The notes below the pieces were generated by a model, which was not told the origin of the DNA, made no database searches, and was given only the letters and a program-made list of their open reading frames with translations. The position numbers and the translations under genes are program-made. From Arion vulgaris (Eukaryota > Mollusca > Gastropoda > Stylommatophora > Arionidae), in contig CM036756.1 in the NCBI GenBank assembly GCA_020796225.1, forward strand, positions 64,471,644 to 64,535,643: a stretch of DNA of 64,000 bases. Reading direction: 5' to 3'. Every line of letters begins with the position of its first letter. The first letter of the stretch is position 1. Shown here in pieces: positions 56,450 to 64,000 of this stretch.

Positions 56450-59400
56450 CCTATACCTATAAAAAGTAAATGGTGGAAAAGAAGAATCCATCATTTTCTG
56501 GCCAATTACTAGTTTGCAGTATTTTTAAGATGAGACTAAGTCAGTATACTGTCCAATCAGTTGAGGAGGAAAGGGTTAATTTTGATATTAAGAAAATTGT
56601 TTTAATATTCTTTCTTCCTCTTACCCTTCACTCTAAGGCCACATATGTCTCGACAAGGCCTTGCAAGCTCTCACGCTTGGTTGTGGTTTTTAAAGCTAAG
56701 TATTTTACAGGGCTGGGTAGCTGATCCCACACAAACCTCCTGCAAGTATCAGCATGTGGTAGTAGTAGTTCTATTCTTTACCGAATGTTCCTGTAACCAC
56801 ACACTGTCAGTTTTGTGTTGTCTGTCGTCTTTGACTCTTGATCGGACAGGAGAGACGTATAGGTGCATTCACTGAGAAATTTACAATCTATATTGCGATC
56901 AGATCTCATATCAGACATGTATGCACTTATACTTTTATACAGAGTGTCTCTGATCCTACTCACTTAACCAGACATTAGTCTGTTACCAGGCCACCCATGG
57001 AGGTGAGGTAGGGTCTTAGTCAGTGTCAGCTCACCGAAACTGGCTCCACTTTATATCCCTACATTATTGTGCCTGCTGCCCCTGTTTTAACATAACTGAA
57101 GGAAAGAAAATTCCTCTTTTGCTTAAAATATCAAGCAGATGAATGAAAGTTTGATTTTCTTTTTTTACAGAATGACTCAGGAAATTTGAGAGAGCGTCGA
57201 AACTCATTCTCACAAGGAGGCAATAATGATAGTTCATCAGTGCCATCAACAGATGGACAGCTGAAGTATGAGAACGATAGACTGAAGTTAGCGCTGGCAC
57301 AAAGGTAATTCTGATTACCGGATTCATTATCCTAGTCTCTTTTCAAAAGATTCTGCACACTTTGTAATGTTGTTGTATATATAACTCGATCGTCAGCTAG
57401 TTTTTCCCATTTGTTGGGAACGATAGAAATGTTATTCATTGAGGCCTTGCAGACATCCTTATATCTGAGCTTTGGTCTGCCTTGGTGCCTCTTCCTTTTC
57501 AAAAGTTTACAGAACAACACCTGTTGTGGTTTGTTGTGGCTATTGTCCATTCTTTTCACATACCCTAGCCATCTTAGTCTTCTTCTGCTGAGCATGCCCA
57601 TGATGGAAGGCAACATTCTGTTAGAGCTAAACATTGAGGACAATTGGCTCATACATATATTTCAGAAACTGAAATATTTTGACCACATTAAACAGCACAG
57701 TAGTTGAGAGAGAGAACAATAATGAAAGACATGGTTCCCAGGAAATGAGGCAGTGGTCGGCAAAATTATTGGAACAGATTTAAGAAACTTTAAATACAGT
57801 GGAGGAGGTGCAAAAATTGGCTAGAGATCAGAGTTTTCCAAGCAAGATGTCATAAGCTGTGATGACAGCTGCATTCTTCAAAGGATATGCTAAATGACAA
57901 TGAGTATCTATCACAAAAATACAGACTCAAATATTTTAGATCCATAAAAGGCATGTTGTTCTACTGGAAACCATACTAGGATATGTTGAGGACAAGAGAA
58001 AGATGAATGATATAAGTTGAAGGGAAACATTAAGATATGGATAAGAATAAATTGGTAGATTGCATTGATTGATCGATTGATTGGACCATCATAGTTGCAC
58101 TTTGGTGAGTAACCATGTGTGCTTCGATCTTTTTCTTACACAGGAAGATCTCAGCAGAAGTGCACGAACTCCGTAGCACTGGTGACATGTCCCAAATGTA
58201 ATTTAGAAAATGGTGAAAATATTTGGAGGAGTTTTGAATCTTCCTAATGAATTTGCTTGGCATCGGCTTTCCAGCCTGCTCTACTCAATTTTGAACTTCC
58301 AATGGTTATTTTACGTGCTCAACTTGAACACCTGACCTATGTTTTATTGTCTGTCTCCGATAGGACTAGGAACTCGATCTCACCTACATTGAGATCAGGG
58401 ATCTCTGGAAAAATATCCTGATGGCTCCATGAGGGAGCAAACCGAGTACCTTTGAAATGAGAGACGATCTCCTAACCTCTACACGTCACAGAGACTCCTA
58501 GAATCACTACCATGGCTATAGGCAGGAAATGTTGGAGATTCGTTACAGTCAAACTTTGATATGGAGATGATATCTAATCTGTCTGTCACATGTTATATTC
58601 ATTTGGATTCAAGGAAATCTTGAAAAAACAGTGATCTTGATTAACAGATCTGTTTTAATTATTACGTTTGTAAACTGAACTCTCATATTCATAAATGTCC
58701 AATATCTGTATCCTCTTGATGTCCAATTTGAGACATACGGCTTCCACAAAAGATTTCTATTGTTGTCATTCTGCCGCCCTTCTACCAATTGTTTCCTATG
58801 TCCGGCCACAATCTTTCGAATCTTTCCACCGTTCTCCATGTTTCCTTTGGATGTCCAAGCCTACCTTTCCCATTCGTTGTCCATCGAAGAGCTGTCTTAA
58901 CCAAGAATGCCCATTATATATCTAATTTATTTCACCATCCTTCCTTCCTTTCATTTGTCTAGATTGCAATATTGTCTCTTGTATAAACTTCACTGTCTTT
59001 GGTAGCTCACATAGAGATTCATGAACTTTTCATTCAAGCATTGTTTTTCTGGACCATTGAGTTTCCTTAGTATTTCATATTCGTGGCAGTCTTAAAGTAT
59101 GCGCTCTGCAGTCTTATAATGATCTGTGTCACATGTACTCATATCTACATTGCTAATATTGAGTGTTTTATACAAGTGTGTAAAATAGATTGTCTTTTTC
59201 TGAGGCACAGAAAGGTTGTTCTCATCATTTGTTGTTTACTGTTCATTCAGTTATCAGTTATATGAGGACTATCATCATAGCACTCTGGATATGTCCATAG
59301 ACACTTCGATCTCCGCCTAACGAATGCAGAAGGGTTCAGTGGCCCAACACACTAGTTCGATGTTATTAGTCAATTCTTCTGCATATTTGGTATGTCGTTC

Positions 59401-62400
59401 TTTTCGAGCTGTACCAAAATCGACACCCATCTCTCTCAATCTGGTCAGCAGATTCACAACCCTAAGACTCAATTCCTTTAAAAAAATGTAATTTCGGTCA
59501 ATTGCAGCTCCTCCTGAAATCGTAGCATGCCAGCCAATTTATTTGCTCGTTCATTACCCCTGATTCCTGCATACTCAGGAAAAAATGGTGATTTCTCTGA
59601 TCCCTGTCTCTACAGTACCTCCACCTTTGTTTCGTCTTACTTTCCTATTTAGACTTTATGAATCATACTCATGGAGTCACTGAGTAGAAAAACAAATTTA
59701 CTGGTTCTTATTTTATTCACTATTGATGACAGTCTTCTTTGTGTCTTTTAATTGTTGATTTATGTTGCTATTTCTCTTTGAAAGTTCAGCTAATGCCAAG
59801 AAGTGGGAGATTGAGCTACAGACACTCAAGAACAATAATGCAAGGTTGACAGCTGCCCTGCAGGAGAGCACAGCTAATGTGGATGAATGGAGGAAACAGC
59901 TGGCAGCATACAAAGATGAAAATGTCAGATTGAAGAAAAAGGTAACAGATTAAGATAATAGATAATGGCAGAACTTTTCTAAATGGGATAATATTGAATC
60001 CAAAGTATTACAGGGCTGCATGATTGACGAAATATTATGATCTTTGTTATTTCAAACAGAAAAATAAATGTTAAAAATATGTATAAAAACTGGTAAACTA
60101 GGTCCGCTGCGAAATCAAAGAACCCAGATCAGACCAGAGTCTAAGTGTCTGACAGGACAAACTGGAAAATCACCTGCAGTTTCCTGCAGTCTGAGAGAAT
60201 TGTTTACTATAGTAAAACAAAGATTATTCATTCCTGTCCATTTTCATATATAGAAACTTGTGGGGGCCCGCAGCAGCAAAATGTACTTAAAAGAGGGTTC
60301 ACAGTAATGCAAAGTTTGGAAACAGCTGGACTAATGAGCTTAACTTTTCTTTATGTGAGATAATATCTGAATCTATAAGTATTTGGTGGCTACATTGATT
60401 TGATCGAAACTAAAGGATAAAGTGATACACTCTGTAATTACTAAACTAATGGCATTCATTGTTTAGTAGCTTCATTTATTTGAAATATTTATATTCGAAA
60501 ATATTTTAGGAAATGGTTCGAACCTCTCTTTTAGAACTTTTAGCTTCAGCAAGATCATGGGGGATGGTGTTGATTCTGAGGTTATGTTGAGTGGTAAAGC
60601 ATTGACAGAAGACTTTGTTTTAACTCTGCATGTGGTCTCCAGGACATGGACAAGTATGATTAATGAAACAAAGATCAACCAGATCATCATCATCATAGCG
60701 AAACCTGATGAGGACCTATACCTAACTGCTAAAAAGGAATCAACTGCTTCATCTTTAGCACAAGGTTGTAATAGCCTAGACAATAACCCATCAAATGGAA
60801 AGAACTGATACACTGACACCCTAATAGAGTATGGCCGCAAAGAGGACTTTCATCTAAACCAATCCATATCAACTTCTAGATTGCAAGATCCTGGATTAAA
60901 GATTGAAGCGGCCAGAAAAGATTATCACAGAAGGTGTATGAATAGGCTCATCGATCAACATCGAATTTGTATGGTTGATCACTGAACACGGTTGTAGATA
61001 TTGCAAAGAAAATCAGAGCACCTACAGATATGTTCAGAGGGCAATGAATGATAATGAAGCTATTCTAGTTTGGTGTATTCATGTTTAGTACATTCAAGTC
61101 TTATTTACGAGTGTCCTTGTATCAAATGGAAAGATTCTCCTTCAGTTCTTCTCTGTACAAGATATACCTATGTATCTTGTTGTCCTCCATTTAGAACTAG
61201 TGACCCAACCTTCTTAGACAGTTTTGGCTACAGTGGATATTCCAGCTTATTTAAAAACACCATTGTTTGTTACTGTTGTCACCCCAGGAGATCCTGAGCA
61301 TACATCTCACAAGGAGTTTGTAAAATTCATCTTTCTCTTCTGTGATGCTTGCAGGGTGAATGATGTATAACTAGATAAATTAGTGTCCTTTTATCATAAG
61401 CTAACAGCCTGTGTAAAAATAAAGCATTACGTTTGTTTTTATTAACCAAATTAATCGCTTTTTGTGATCTCTGGTATGCATGGAGAATGTGAATATGTTA
61501 ATACGCATTTAGGTCAAGACACATCTCAAATTTTTGGCCTATTAAGAATAAATTAAGAACAGTAAGGATCAAAATGTATTGATATACATTTAGAGCTAAT
61601 ATCATAGAACAAATCATCATGCAGTTCGCGGCACTTGGCCAGATGGGATAGACAAAACTGGCACATGCTGCGGCATTTGTTAGCTTAAGTGTTAAAGAGA
61701 CGTGGTGACAGCACACAATCTTTTTCTTGTATCACTAAAGGGCAAGTAATTATCATTCCCTACTCGTACTATACTTTTCCCAGTATAGATTATCTACGTG
61801 CATGACTTTTCCATTCAAGCATATTTATTTAAACATTCCAGTAGCTGTTTATGTTAGACTCTTAATGTTTCTCTGTATTGTTTATTGCTAGTGTGTATCT
61901 GGGGCCACAAGGAGCCACAACCTACAAGGGATCTCGTAAGAGACAACGGAAGTAGGGACCTAGGGAATCTACCCTAGTAAATAAAAGACGTAGTAGATAT
62001 TGGATGTGTTGGCCTACTTGAAGGCGCTTAACCGGCACAACGTTCAATCACTCTTAAACTTCGATCCCAAACAAATCACAAAGAGTGGTTTAACAAGTGG
62101 TCGATGCCCGTCTGCCCAGCGTGTTCGTAGCGCTTTGGACTACGGGTGACTATGCCTCTGTGTGTGCGGGTTCAATTCCGCAGGATGACAGAAAAAGCCA
62201 CAGATTCCCCAGATTTACAGTGATCATGGCACCAAACCGAAGGATTACGATGTCCATGGCACCAAGCCAAAGAGCTGAAAAGCTCAAATGCTTCTGGATC
62301 GGAAAAAACCCCCAAAAACAAGTGGTCGATATGGAGTGTTTGAAGAAGAAAAAAGAAGATATTGTATATATATCATTGCATAGATTTGTTATTTTTTGTT

Positions 62401-62559
62401 TTACATTGACACAAAAACTGGTAATGGTTTCAAAGCTGTTGTGTTGTCTAGTTACAGGACATGGATAAAGGTACTGGTGGTGGCGATGACCTGCGCATGG
62501 TCACACAGTTGACTGATCAGATTGAGAGAACCAGACTTGATAATAATACTAAACAGGAG
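46886..62559 (+). CDS. homer: Homer scaffold protein homolog, internal exons (join of six, partial both ends)
   Basis: Join: 46886-47042, 50903-51034, 54838-54993, 57171-57304, 59785-59941, 62458-62559. The joined exons are 838 nt and read without stops as residues 3-281 (numbering from a presumed Met-Gly start). Homer proteins are cytoplasmic scaffolds of the postsynaptic density and muscle. Their N-terminal EVH1 domain binds PPxxF motifs in metabotropic glutamate receptors, IP3 and ryanodine receptors and Shank, while the C-terminal coiled coil tetramerises. Here residues 3-110 are EVH1, 111-194 a Ser/Gln-rich linker and 195-281 the start of the coiled coil. Vertebrate Homer1 is 354 residues, so about 70-110 residues are missing downstream, plus the first codon(s). 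All introns have GT-AG ends. The introns are full of LINE and SINE debris. Confidence 0.95.
47220..47808 (-). pseudogene. LINE C-terminal fragment in homer intron, split by SINE A
   Basis: Minus strand: [10 protein letters not shown] region (47808-47769), then after the SINE a decayed block like 49430-49730. Same family as 48240-49740, opposite orientation. Confidence 0.65.
47542..47757 (-). mobile_element. SINE family A copy 10
   Basis: 216 bp with a perfect 11-bp duplication acacttacatt (47531-47541, 47758-47768). Poly-T of nine on the plus strand. Confidence 0.88.
47800..47960 (+). pseudogene. LINE C-terminal scrap
   Basis: [20 protein letters not shown] and [10 protein letters not shown] on the + strand, same family as 5036-5345. 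Confidence 0.55.
48240..49740 (+). pseudogene. 5'-truncated LINE with most of the RT domain, in homer intron
   Basis: Best-preserved LINE in the window. 48262-48864: [38 protein letters not shown], motif [15 protein letters not shown] and motif [13 protein letters not shown] deletion/frameshift follows. 48794-49018 then holds motif C, altered to RCTDDTVLL where YADD is expected, so one conserved aromatic and Ala are changed although both Asp remain. 49100-49729: [48 protein letters not shown], ending before a (gat)n tail. No endonuclease domain. Type: endonuclease-bearing LINE of RTE/CR1 style (inference). Inactive. Confidence 0.85.
50070..50495 (-). mobile_element. SINE family E copy 5
   Basis: Reverse full-length copy with gattgattgatagg tail at the left and the head complement ctaacctctacaccaca at the right. 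Confidence 0.7.
50565..50840 (+). mobile_element. SINE family D copy 4, full length
   Basis: Head gccgctgtagcgtagttgtt (A box region) and tctgggttcagctccaatg (B box region); body ggttgacccagcctcaactg and aaaggcggccggcgtgatgc. It ends 60 bp before a homer exon. Confidence 0.75.
50903..51034 (+). CDS. homer: homer exon: EVH1 second half
   Basis: Acceptor ttgttgcag, donor aag|gtaact, 44 codons, phase 0 at both ends. Reads [20 protein letters not shown] then [20 protein letters not shown]. The Homer signature [20 protein letters not shown] is intact, and G89 of the ligand groove (YGLGF) is conserved. Confidence 0.96.
51205..51545 (+). pseudogene. LINE C-terminal fragment in homer intron
   Basis: Degraded duplicate of 49370-49740: tgtgcttttgaatataagtg, tatccagaaagaactcaaaa, aagctatttgataatgatga. 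Same orientation and family. Confidence 0.7.
51637..51770 (-). mobile_element. SINE family B copy 7, head only
   Basis: tggggatctccaggaaa and the complement of the tRNA-like head (gaccacttcaccacagagac). Confidence 0.6.
51835..52130 (+). pseudogene. LINE C-terminal fragment in homer intron
   Basis: [20 protein letters not shown] then [16 protein letters not shown], stop, then [15 protein letters not shown]. Sister of 43640-43905. Confidence 0.7.
52258..52290. repeat. (AT)n microsatellite
   Basis: Near-pure AT run. Confidence 0.9.
52378..52670 (+). mobile_element. SINE family E copy 6, 5' truncated
   Basis: Starts in the body (gcagctcaaaatcgagaaga) and ends in tcaatcaatcaatcaacc. Confidence 0.7.
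52671..53689. other. Unassigned intron sequence with repeat scraps
   Basis: Holds a short family E head complement near 52905-52950, and a block at 53400-53520 (aaaactacagtactttattt) also seen at 30340-30430. No gene. Confidence 0.4.
53690..54110. repeat. ~35-bp tandem array
   Basis: Units of cagcataattactttgagac plus agacatattattta, alternating cagc/ctgc starts, about 11 units with length variation. Confidence 0.88.
54215..54640. repeat. Irregular array of accagacccactttgacat units
   Basis: Units of 18-36 bp, variously cagacccactttgacat and cagatccactttgatgtg. Ends about 200 bp before a homer exon. Confidence 0.85.
54838..54993 (+). CDS. homer: homer exon: EVH1 C-terminal helix and linker
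   Basis: Acceptor gtgtttcag, donor cag|gtatag, 52 codons, phase 0. Starts [20 protein letters not shown] (the closing EVH1 helix) and passes into a polar linker ([20 protein letters not shown]) with no known domain. Confidence 0.92.
55125..55405. repeat. Minisatellite (attataatctcagttggtag) with AT-rich spacers
   Basis: About eight units of gaattataatctcagttggt plus agaca(ta)n. Spacer length varies. Confidence 0.85.
55412..55665. mobile_element. MITE family 1 copy 4, right end eroded
   Basis: Left end caaggtgttcaagataaaag preceded by TA; right end ttatcttgaacaccctt without the final ctgta. Confidence 0.8.
55680..56015 (-). pseudogene. LINE C-terminal fragment in homer intron
   Basis: Minus strand: [31 protein letters not shown], then [14 protein letters not shown]. 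Same family as 5036-5345, here extending further upstream. Confidence 0.65.
56022..56078. repeat. (AT)n microsatellite
   Basis: About 57 bp of pure AT. Confidence 0.95.
56198..56330 (+). pseudogene. LINE terminal scrap
   Basis: acaaagcaagaggaagacca and caatgaatatcagcttacaa match the complement of 15655-15775. It leads into a CA-rich tract. Confidence 0.6.
56320..56455. repeat. (CA)n / CCCACAC low-complexity tract
   Basis: Explains the His/Thr/Pro-rich ORFs over it; they are not genes. Confidence 0.9.
56630..57095 (-). mobile_element. Interspersed repeat family H copy 3
   Basis: aaggccttgcaagctctcac, gcatgtggtagtagtagttc, gtctgttaccaggccaccca and tatatccctacattattgtg in the same order as in the other two copies. 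Confidence 0.65.
57171..57304 (+). CDS. homer: homer exon: Ser-rich linker
   Basis: Acceptor tttttttacag, donor aaag|gtaatt, 44 codons plus two bases. Reads [20 protein letters not shown] and ends [16 protein letters not shown] is a basophilic-kinase-type site (inference). The split codon AG|T joins to the next exon. Confidence 0.92.
57318..57660 (-). pseudogene. LINE C-terminal fragment, open for ~106 codons
   Basis: Minus strand: [53 protein letters not shown]. This is the R-W-x-G-H-V-x-R-M ... [12 protein letters not shown] block common at the end of endonuclease-type LINE proteins. Readable without a stop, so relatively young. Confidence 0.78.
57661..58054 (+). pseudogene. LINE scraps
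   Basis: [20 protein letters not shown] at about 57640-57700, and decayed follow-up to 57850; a second block [14 protein letters not shown] 57925-57955. Confidence 0.45.
58055..58500 (-). mobile_element. SINE family E copy 7
   Basis: Reverse full-length copy, gattgatcgattgattgga at the left and the head complement ctaacctctacacgtcacag at the right. Confidence 0.72.
58690..58925 (-). pseudogene. LINE C-terminal fragment
   Basis: Minus strand: [21 protein letters not shown] block; sister of 51835-52130. Confidence 0.5.
58930..59700 (-). pseudogene. LINE RNase H end and Cys/His C-terminus
   Basis: The minus strand reads [22 protein letters not shown] near 59590-59520 (RNase H last motif, D replaced by N) and, at the left, [20 protein letters not shown] near 59095-59040 (C-terminal block). 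It is the same family as 3140-3500. A foreign repeat (59255-59330) lies between. Confidence 0.6.
59785..59941 (+). CDS. homer: homer exon: conserved coiled-coil start
   Basis: The acceptor is the aaag at 59781-59784. Using the later cag at 59787-59789 would put a stop right after the junction, so the start is fixed by frame. One base then 52 codons: [52 protein letters not shown]. This is the strongly conserved region around Homer1 SKHWEAEL and LTAALLESTANV. Donor aag|gtaaca, phase 0. Confidence 0.96.
59942..61892. other. homer intron, no gene recognised
   Basis: ORF 60557-60808 (83 codons, starting [16 protein letters not shown]) is not recognised. A short block at 61005-61055 (gagcacctacagatatgttc) also occurs near 53610 and, reversed, near 59300. 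Otherwise nothing. Confidence 0.4.
61893..62355 (+). mobile_element. Family F repeat copy 5, split by SINE A
   Basis: ttggcctacttgaaggcgct in the left part; tggtcgatatggagtgtttg after the SINE. Confidence 0.7.
62106..62316 (+). mobile_element. SINE family A copy 12
   Basis: 211 bp with a perfect 14-bp duplication aacaagtggtcgat (62092-62105, 62317-62330). Head gcccgtctgcccagcgtgtt and B box gggttcaattccg. It ends 141 bp before a homer exon. Confidence 0.9.
62458..62559 (+). CDS. homer: homer exon: coiled coil continuation
   Basis: Acceptor agttacag, donor gag|gtacag, 34 codons, phase 0. Reads [20 protein letters not shown] then [14 protein letters not shown]: a Gly/Asp-rich insert and the next heptads. 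Less conserved than the previous exon, but frame, splice signals and heptad pattern agree. A SINE A sits 141 bp upstream. Remaining coiled-coil exons are outside the window. Confidence 0.85.
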
Positions 62560-62900
62560 GTACAGTTTTGTCTGTTTGTAATGTCGTGTTCAGTTTTATC
62601 TAGTTGTCATATCTTGTACAGTTTAGTCTATTTATAATTTCTTGTCCAGTTTTGTGTCATTTCTTGTACAGTTTTGTCTGTCATTTCTTGTACAGTTTAG
62701 TCTATTTATAATTTCTTGTACAGTTTTGTGTCATTTCGTGTACAGTTTTGTCTGTCATTTCTTGTACAGTTTAGTCTATTTGTCATTTCTTGTACAGTTC
62801 AGTCTATTTATAATTTCTTGTGCAGTTTTGTCTGTCATTTCTTGTACAGTTTTGTCTATTTGTCATTTCTTGAACAGTTTAGTCTATTAAACTTACATAA
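62560..62900. repeat. Minisatellite of atttcttgtacagttttgtc units
   Basis: About ten units of 24-38 bp immediately downstream of the exon donor. Explains the Phe/Ser/Val-rich ORFs here. Confidence 0.88.
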
Positions 62901-62902
62901 TG

Positions 62903-63125
62903 TACAGTAGTGAATCATCTGGCCAAACGGATTAGACCGCAGGCTTCCATGCGAGAGACCCAGGTTCAATCCACGGTAAAGCTAAGTTAATTTTTTCTGT
63001 TAGGGCATTAAAAAAATTATAACCTGAACACTTTAGGAGGCTACACTAGTCATGTGGCCATTAAATTCCACAGGCACATACCCCACCCTAAGAAGTGGTG
63101 TTACAGTCAGTAACAAAAGTTTTTT
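62903..63125 (+). mobile_element. SINE family C copy 3
   Basis: tctggccaaacggattagac (A box) and aggttcaatccacggta (B box); body ggccattaaattccacagg. Confidence 0.72.
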
Positions 63126-63415
63126 GTTTTTAAAATATAATTTACAGTTTGCCAACATGTCGTGTTGTATGTCACGGAATCGGGATGAGCCCTCAAGTTA
63201 AATACAAATAAGATTCAGAACTATGTCAACACATGGCTTCTGCGTAATCTCAGCATAAGATGGTATGACAGACCTGTAGATAAGAACGCAGCAGGAACCC
63301 ATGATGACCCAGGCTAAGCAGAGAAAAGGGTGATCGGTAGGGCATATCCTGTGGAAGGCAACAGTCCAGTGTCACAAGACAAGCACTTGATTGGAATTCA
63401 CAAGGACAACTGCTG
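63126..63415. other. No recognisable gene
   Basis: Nothing recognised. Confidence 0.3.
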
Positions 63416-63620
63416 TGGGTATCTGTAGCTATTGCACCAGCCGTAACTATCACACACAGCTTTAGCTATTGTATCAGCCGTAGCTATCACACCAGCTGTA
63501 GCTCTCGTACCAGCCATAACTATAACACCATCCGTAGTATTGCACCAGCCGTACCTATCGCACCAACTGTAACTTATCATACCAGCTGTAGCTATTGCAC
63601 CAGCCGTAACTGATTGCATG
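63416..63620. repeat. ~18-bp array (gctattgcaccagccgtaac)
   Basis: About 11 irregular units alternating tatcacaccagctgtagc and tattgcaccagccgtaac. Confidence 0.88.
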
Positions 63621-63664
63621 ATTTATTGAGCTTGTGAAAAGATAAATAAAGACAACTGATTATA

Positions 63665-63923
63665 CAGGGTGTTCAAGATAATAGCAGCCTGCGAATGGAG
63701 TCAATCTGGCATATATGTATGAAAATGAGAAGGTTCAGTTATGACGAAGTATAGGTCAAGGTTATGTGTCGGTATGTAATTGTAGTGCGGAAGGGCGATG
63801 AACAAATTTGATGAGTGAAACAGCTAGTCAGAACCGGTTTAAATAGTACATAAACATAACGGGATAGATTATCTGGCAACTTTCGATTTGTCAATGGGGC
63901 TGCTTTAATCTTGAACACTCCTG
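63665..63923. mobile_element. MITE family 1 copy 5
   Basis: 259 bp, cagggtgttcaagataatag to aatcttgaacactcctg, TA on both sides. Confidence 0.88.
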
Positions 63924-64000
63924 TATAAGATCTAATAAGATTAGACCTCTACACTCCACAACCCTATAGTTTACATGCCATCAGATTGCTCTCATTTTTC

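Noticed and set aside
56222..56512. His/Thr/Pro-rich ORFs
   Set aside because: Low-complexity (CA)n translation.
59785..59789. Alternative homer acceptor at ttcag (59785-59789)
   Set aside because: It would create an in-frame stop immediately after the junction; the aaag acceptor gives the conserved Ser-Ser-Ala.
60557..60808. 83-codon ORF in the last homer intron as an extra exon
   Set aside because: No matching splice signals in the required phase and no resemblance to Homer.
62642..62910. Phe/Ser-rich hydrophobic ORFs
   Set aside because: Translation of a minisatellite in a homer intron.

Overview
This window is eukaryotic nuclear DNA from a repeat-rich animal genome. It holds six correctly phased exons of a Homer scaffold gene separated by introns of 2.2-3.9 kb. 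The rest is mostly interspersed and tandem repeats: at least nine short-repeat families (several with Pol III A/B boxes and flanking duplications), decayed non-LTR retrotransposons, MITEs, a nearly complete Tc1/mariner-type transposon and many mini- and microsatellites. The Homer sequence is typical of invertebrates. Together with the SINE and LINE load this suggests a lophotrochozoan, perhaps a mollusc such as a cephalopod; that assignment is inference.

Layout. 1-46 kb is gene-poor. It contains LINE tails (1-3.5 kb), SINEs, a LINE broken by a MITE (7.0-7.8 kb), a 67-bp satellite (9.8-11.3 kb), a 42-bp satellite (12.2-12.8 kb), one orphan 140-codon ORF (16.8 kb) and a 41-bp satellite (21.1-22.1 kb) into which a 2,170-bp TIR transposon has jumped (22.1-24.3 kb). 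Further on come dense SINE clusters, a LINE-derived 28-bp minisatellite (32.4-32.9 kb), a 598-bp TIR element nested in a SINE (35.2-35.8 kb), an RNase H fragment (37.7-38.3 kb), a SINE-derived 25-bp array (40.2-40.7 kb) and an 18S rRNA pseudogene fragment (44.8-45.05 kb). If the gene's usual tiny first coding exon lies upstream, much or all of this is homer intron 1.

46.9-62.6 kb carries homer on the + strand: exons at 46886-47042, 50903-51034, 54838-54993, 57171-57304, 59785-59941 and 62458-62559. They encode residues 3-281, that is the EVH1 domain, the linker and the start of the C-terminal coiled coil. The first coding codons and the end of the coiled coil are not seen. A 77-bp tandem array ends exactly on the splice acceptor of the first visible exon, so the acceptor motif is repeated nine times upstream.

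I found no bacterial-type operon, CRISPR array, functional tRNA/rRNA gene or clear new multi-gene system. The most interesting items are the acceptor-carrying minisatellite, the DD(83)E transposon with almost identical TIRs, several tandem arrays grown from pieces of mobile elements, and the 18S fragment. Boundaries of repeats were judged by eye and are approximate unless a target-site duplication is given.
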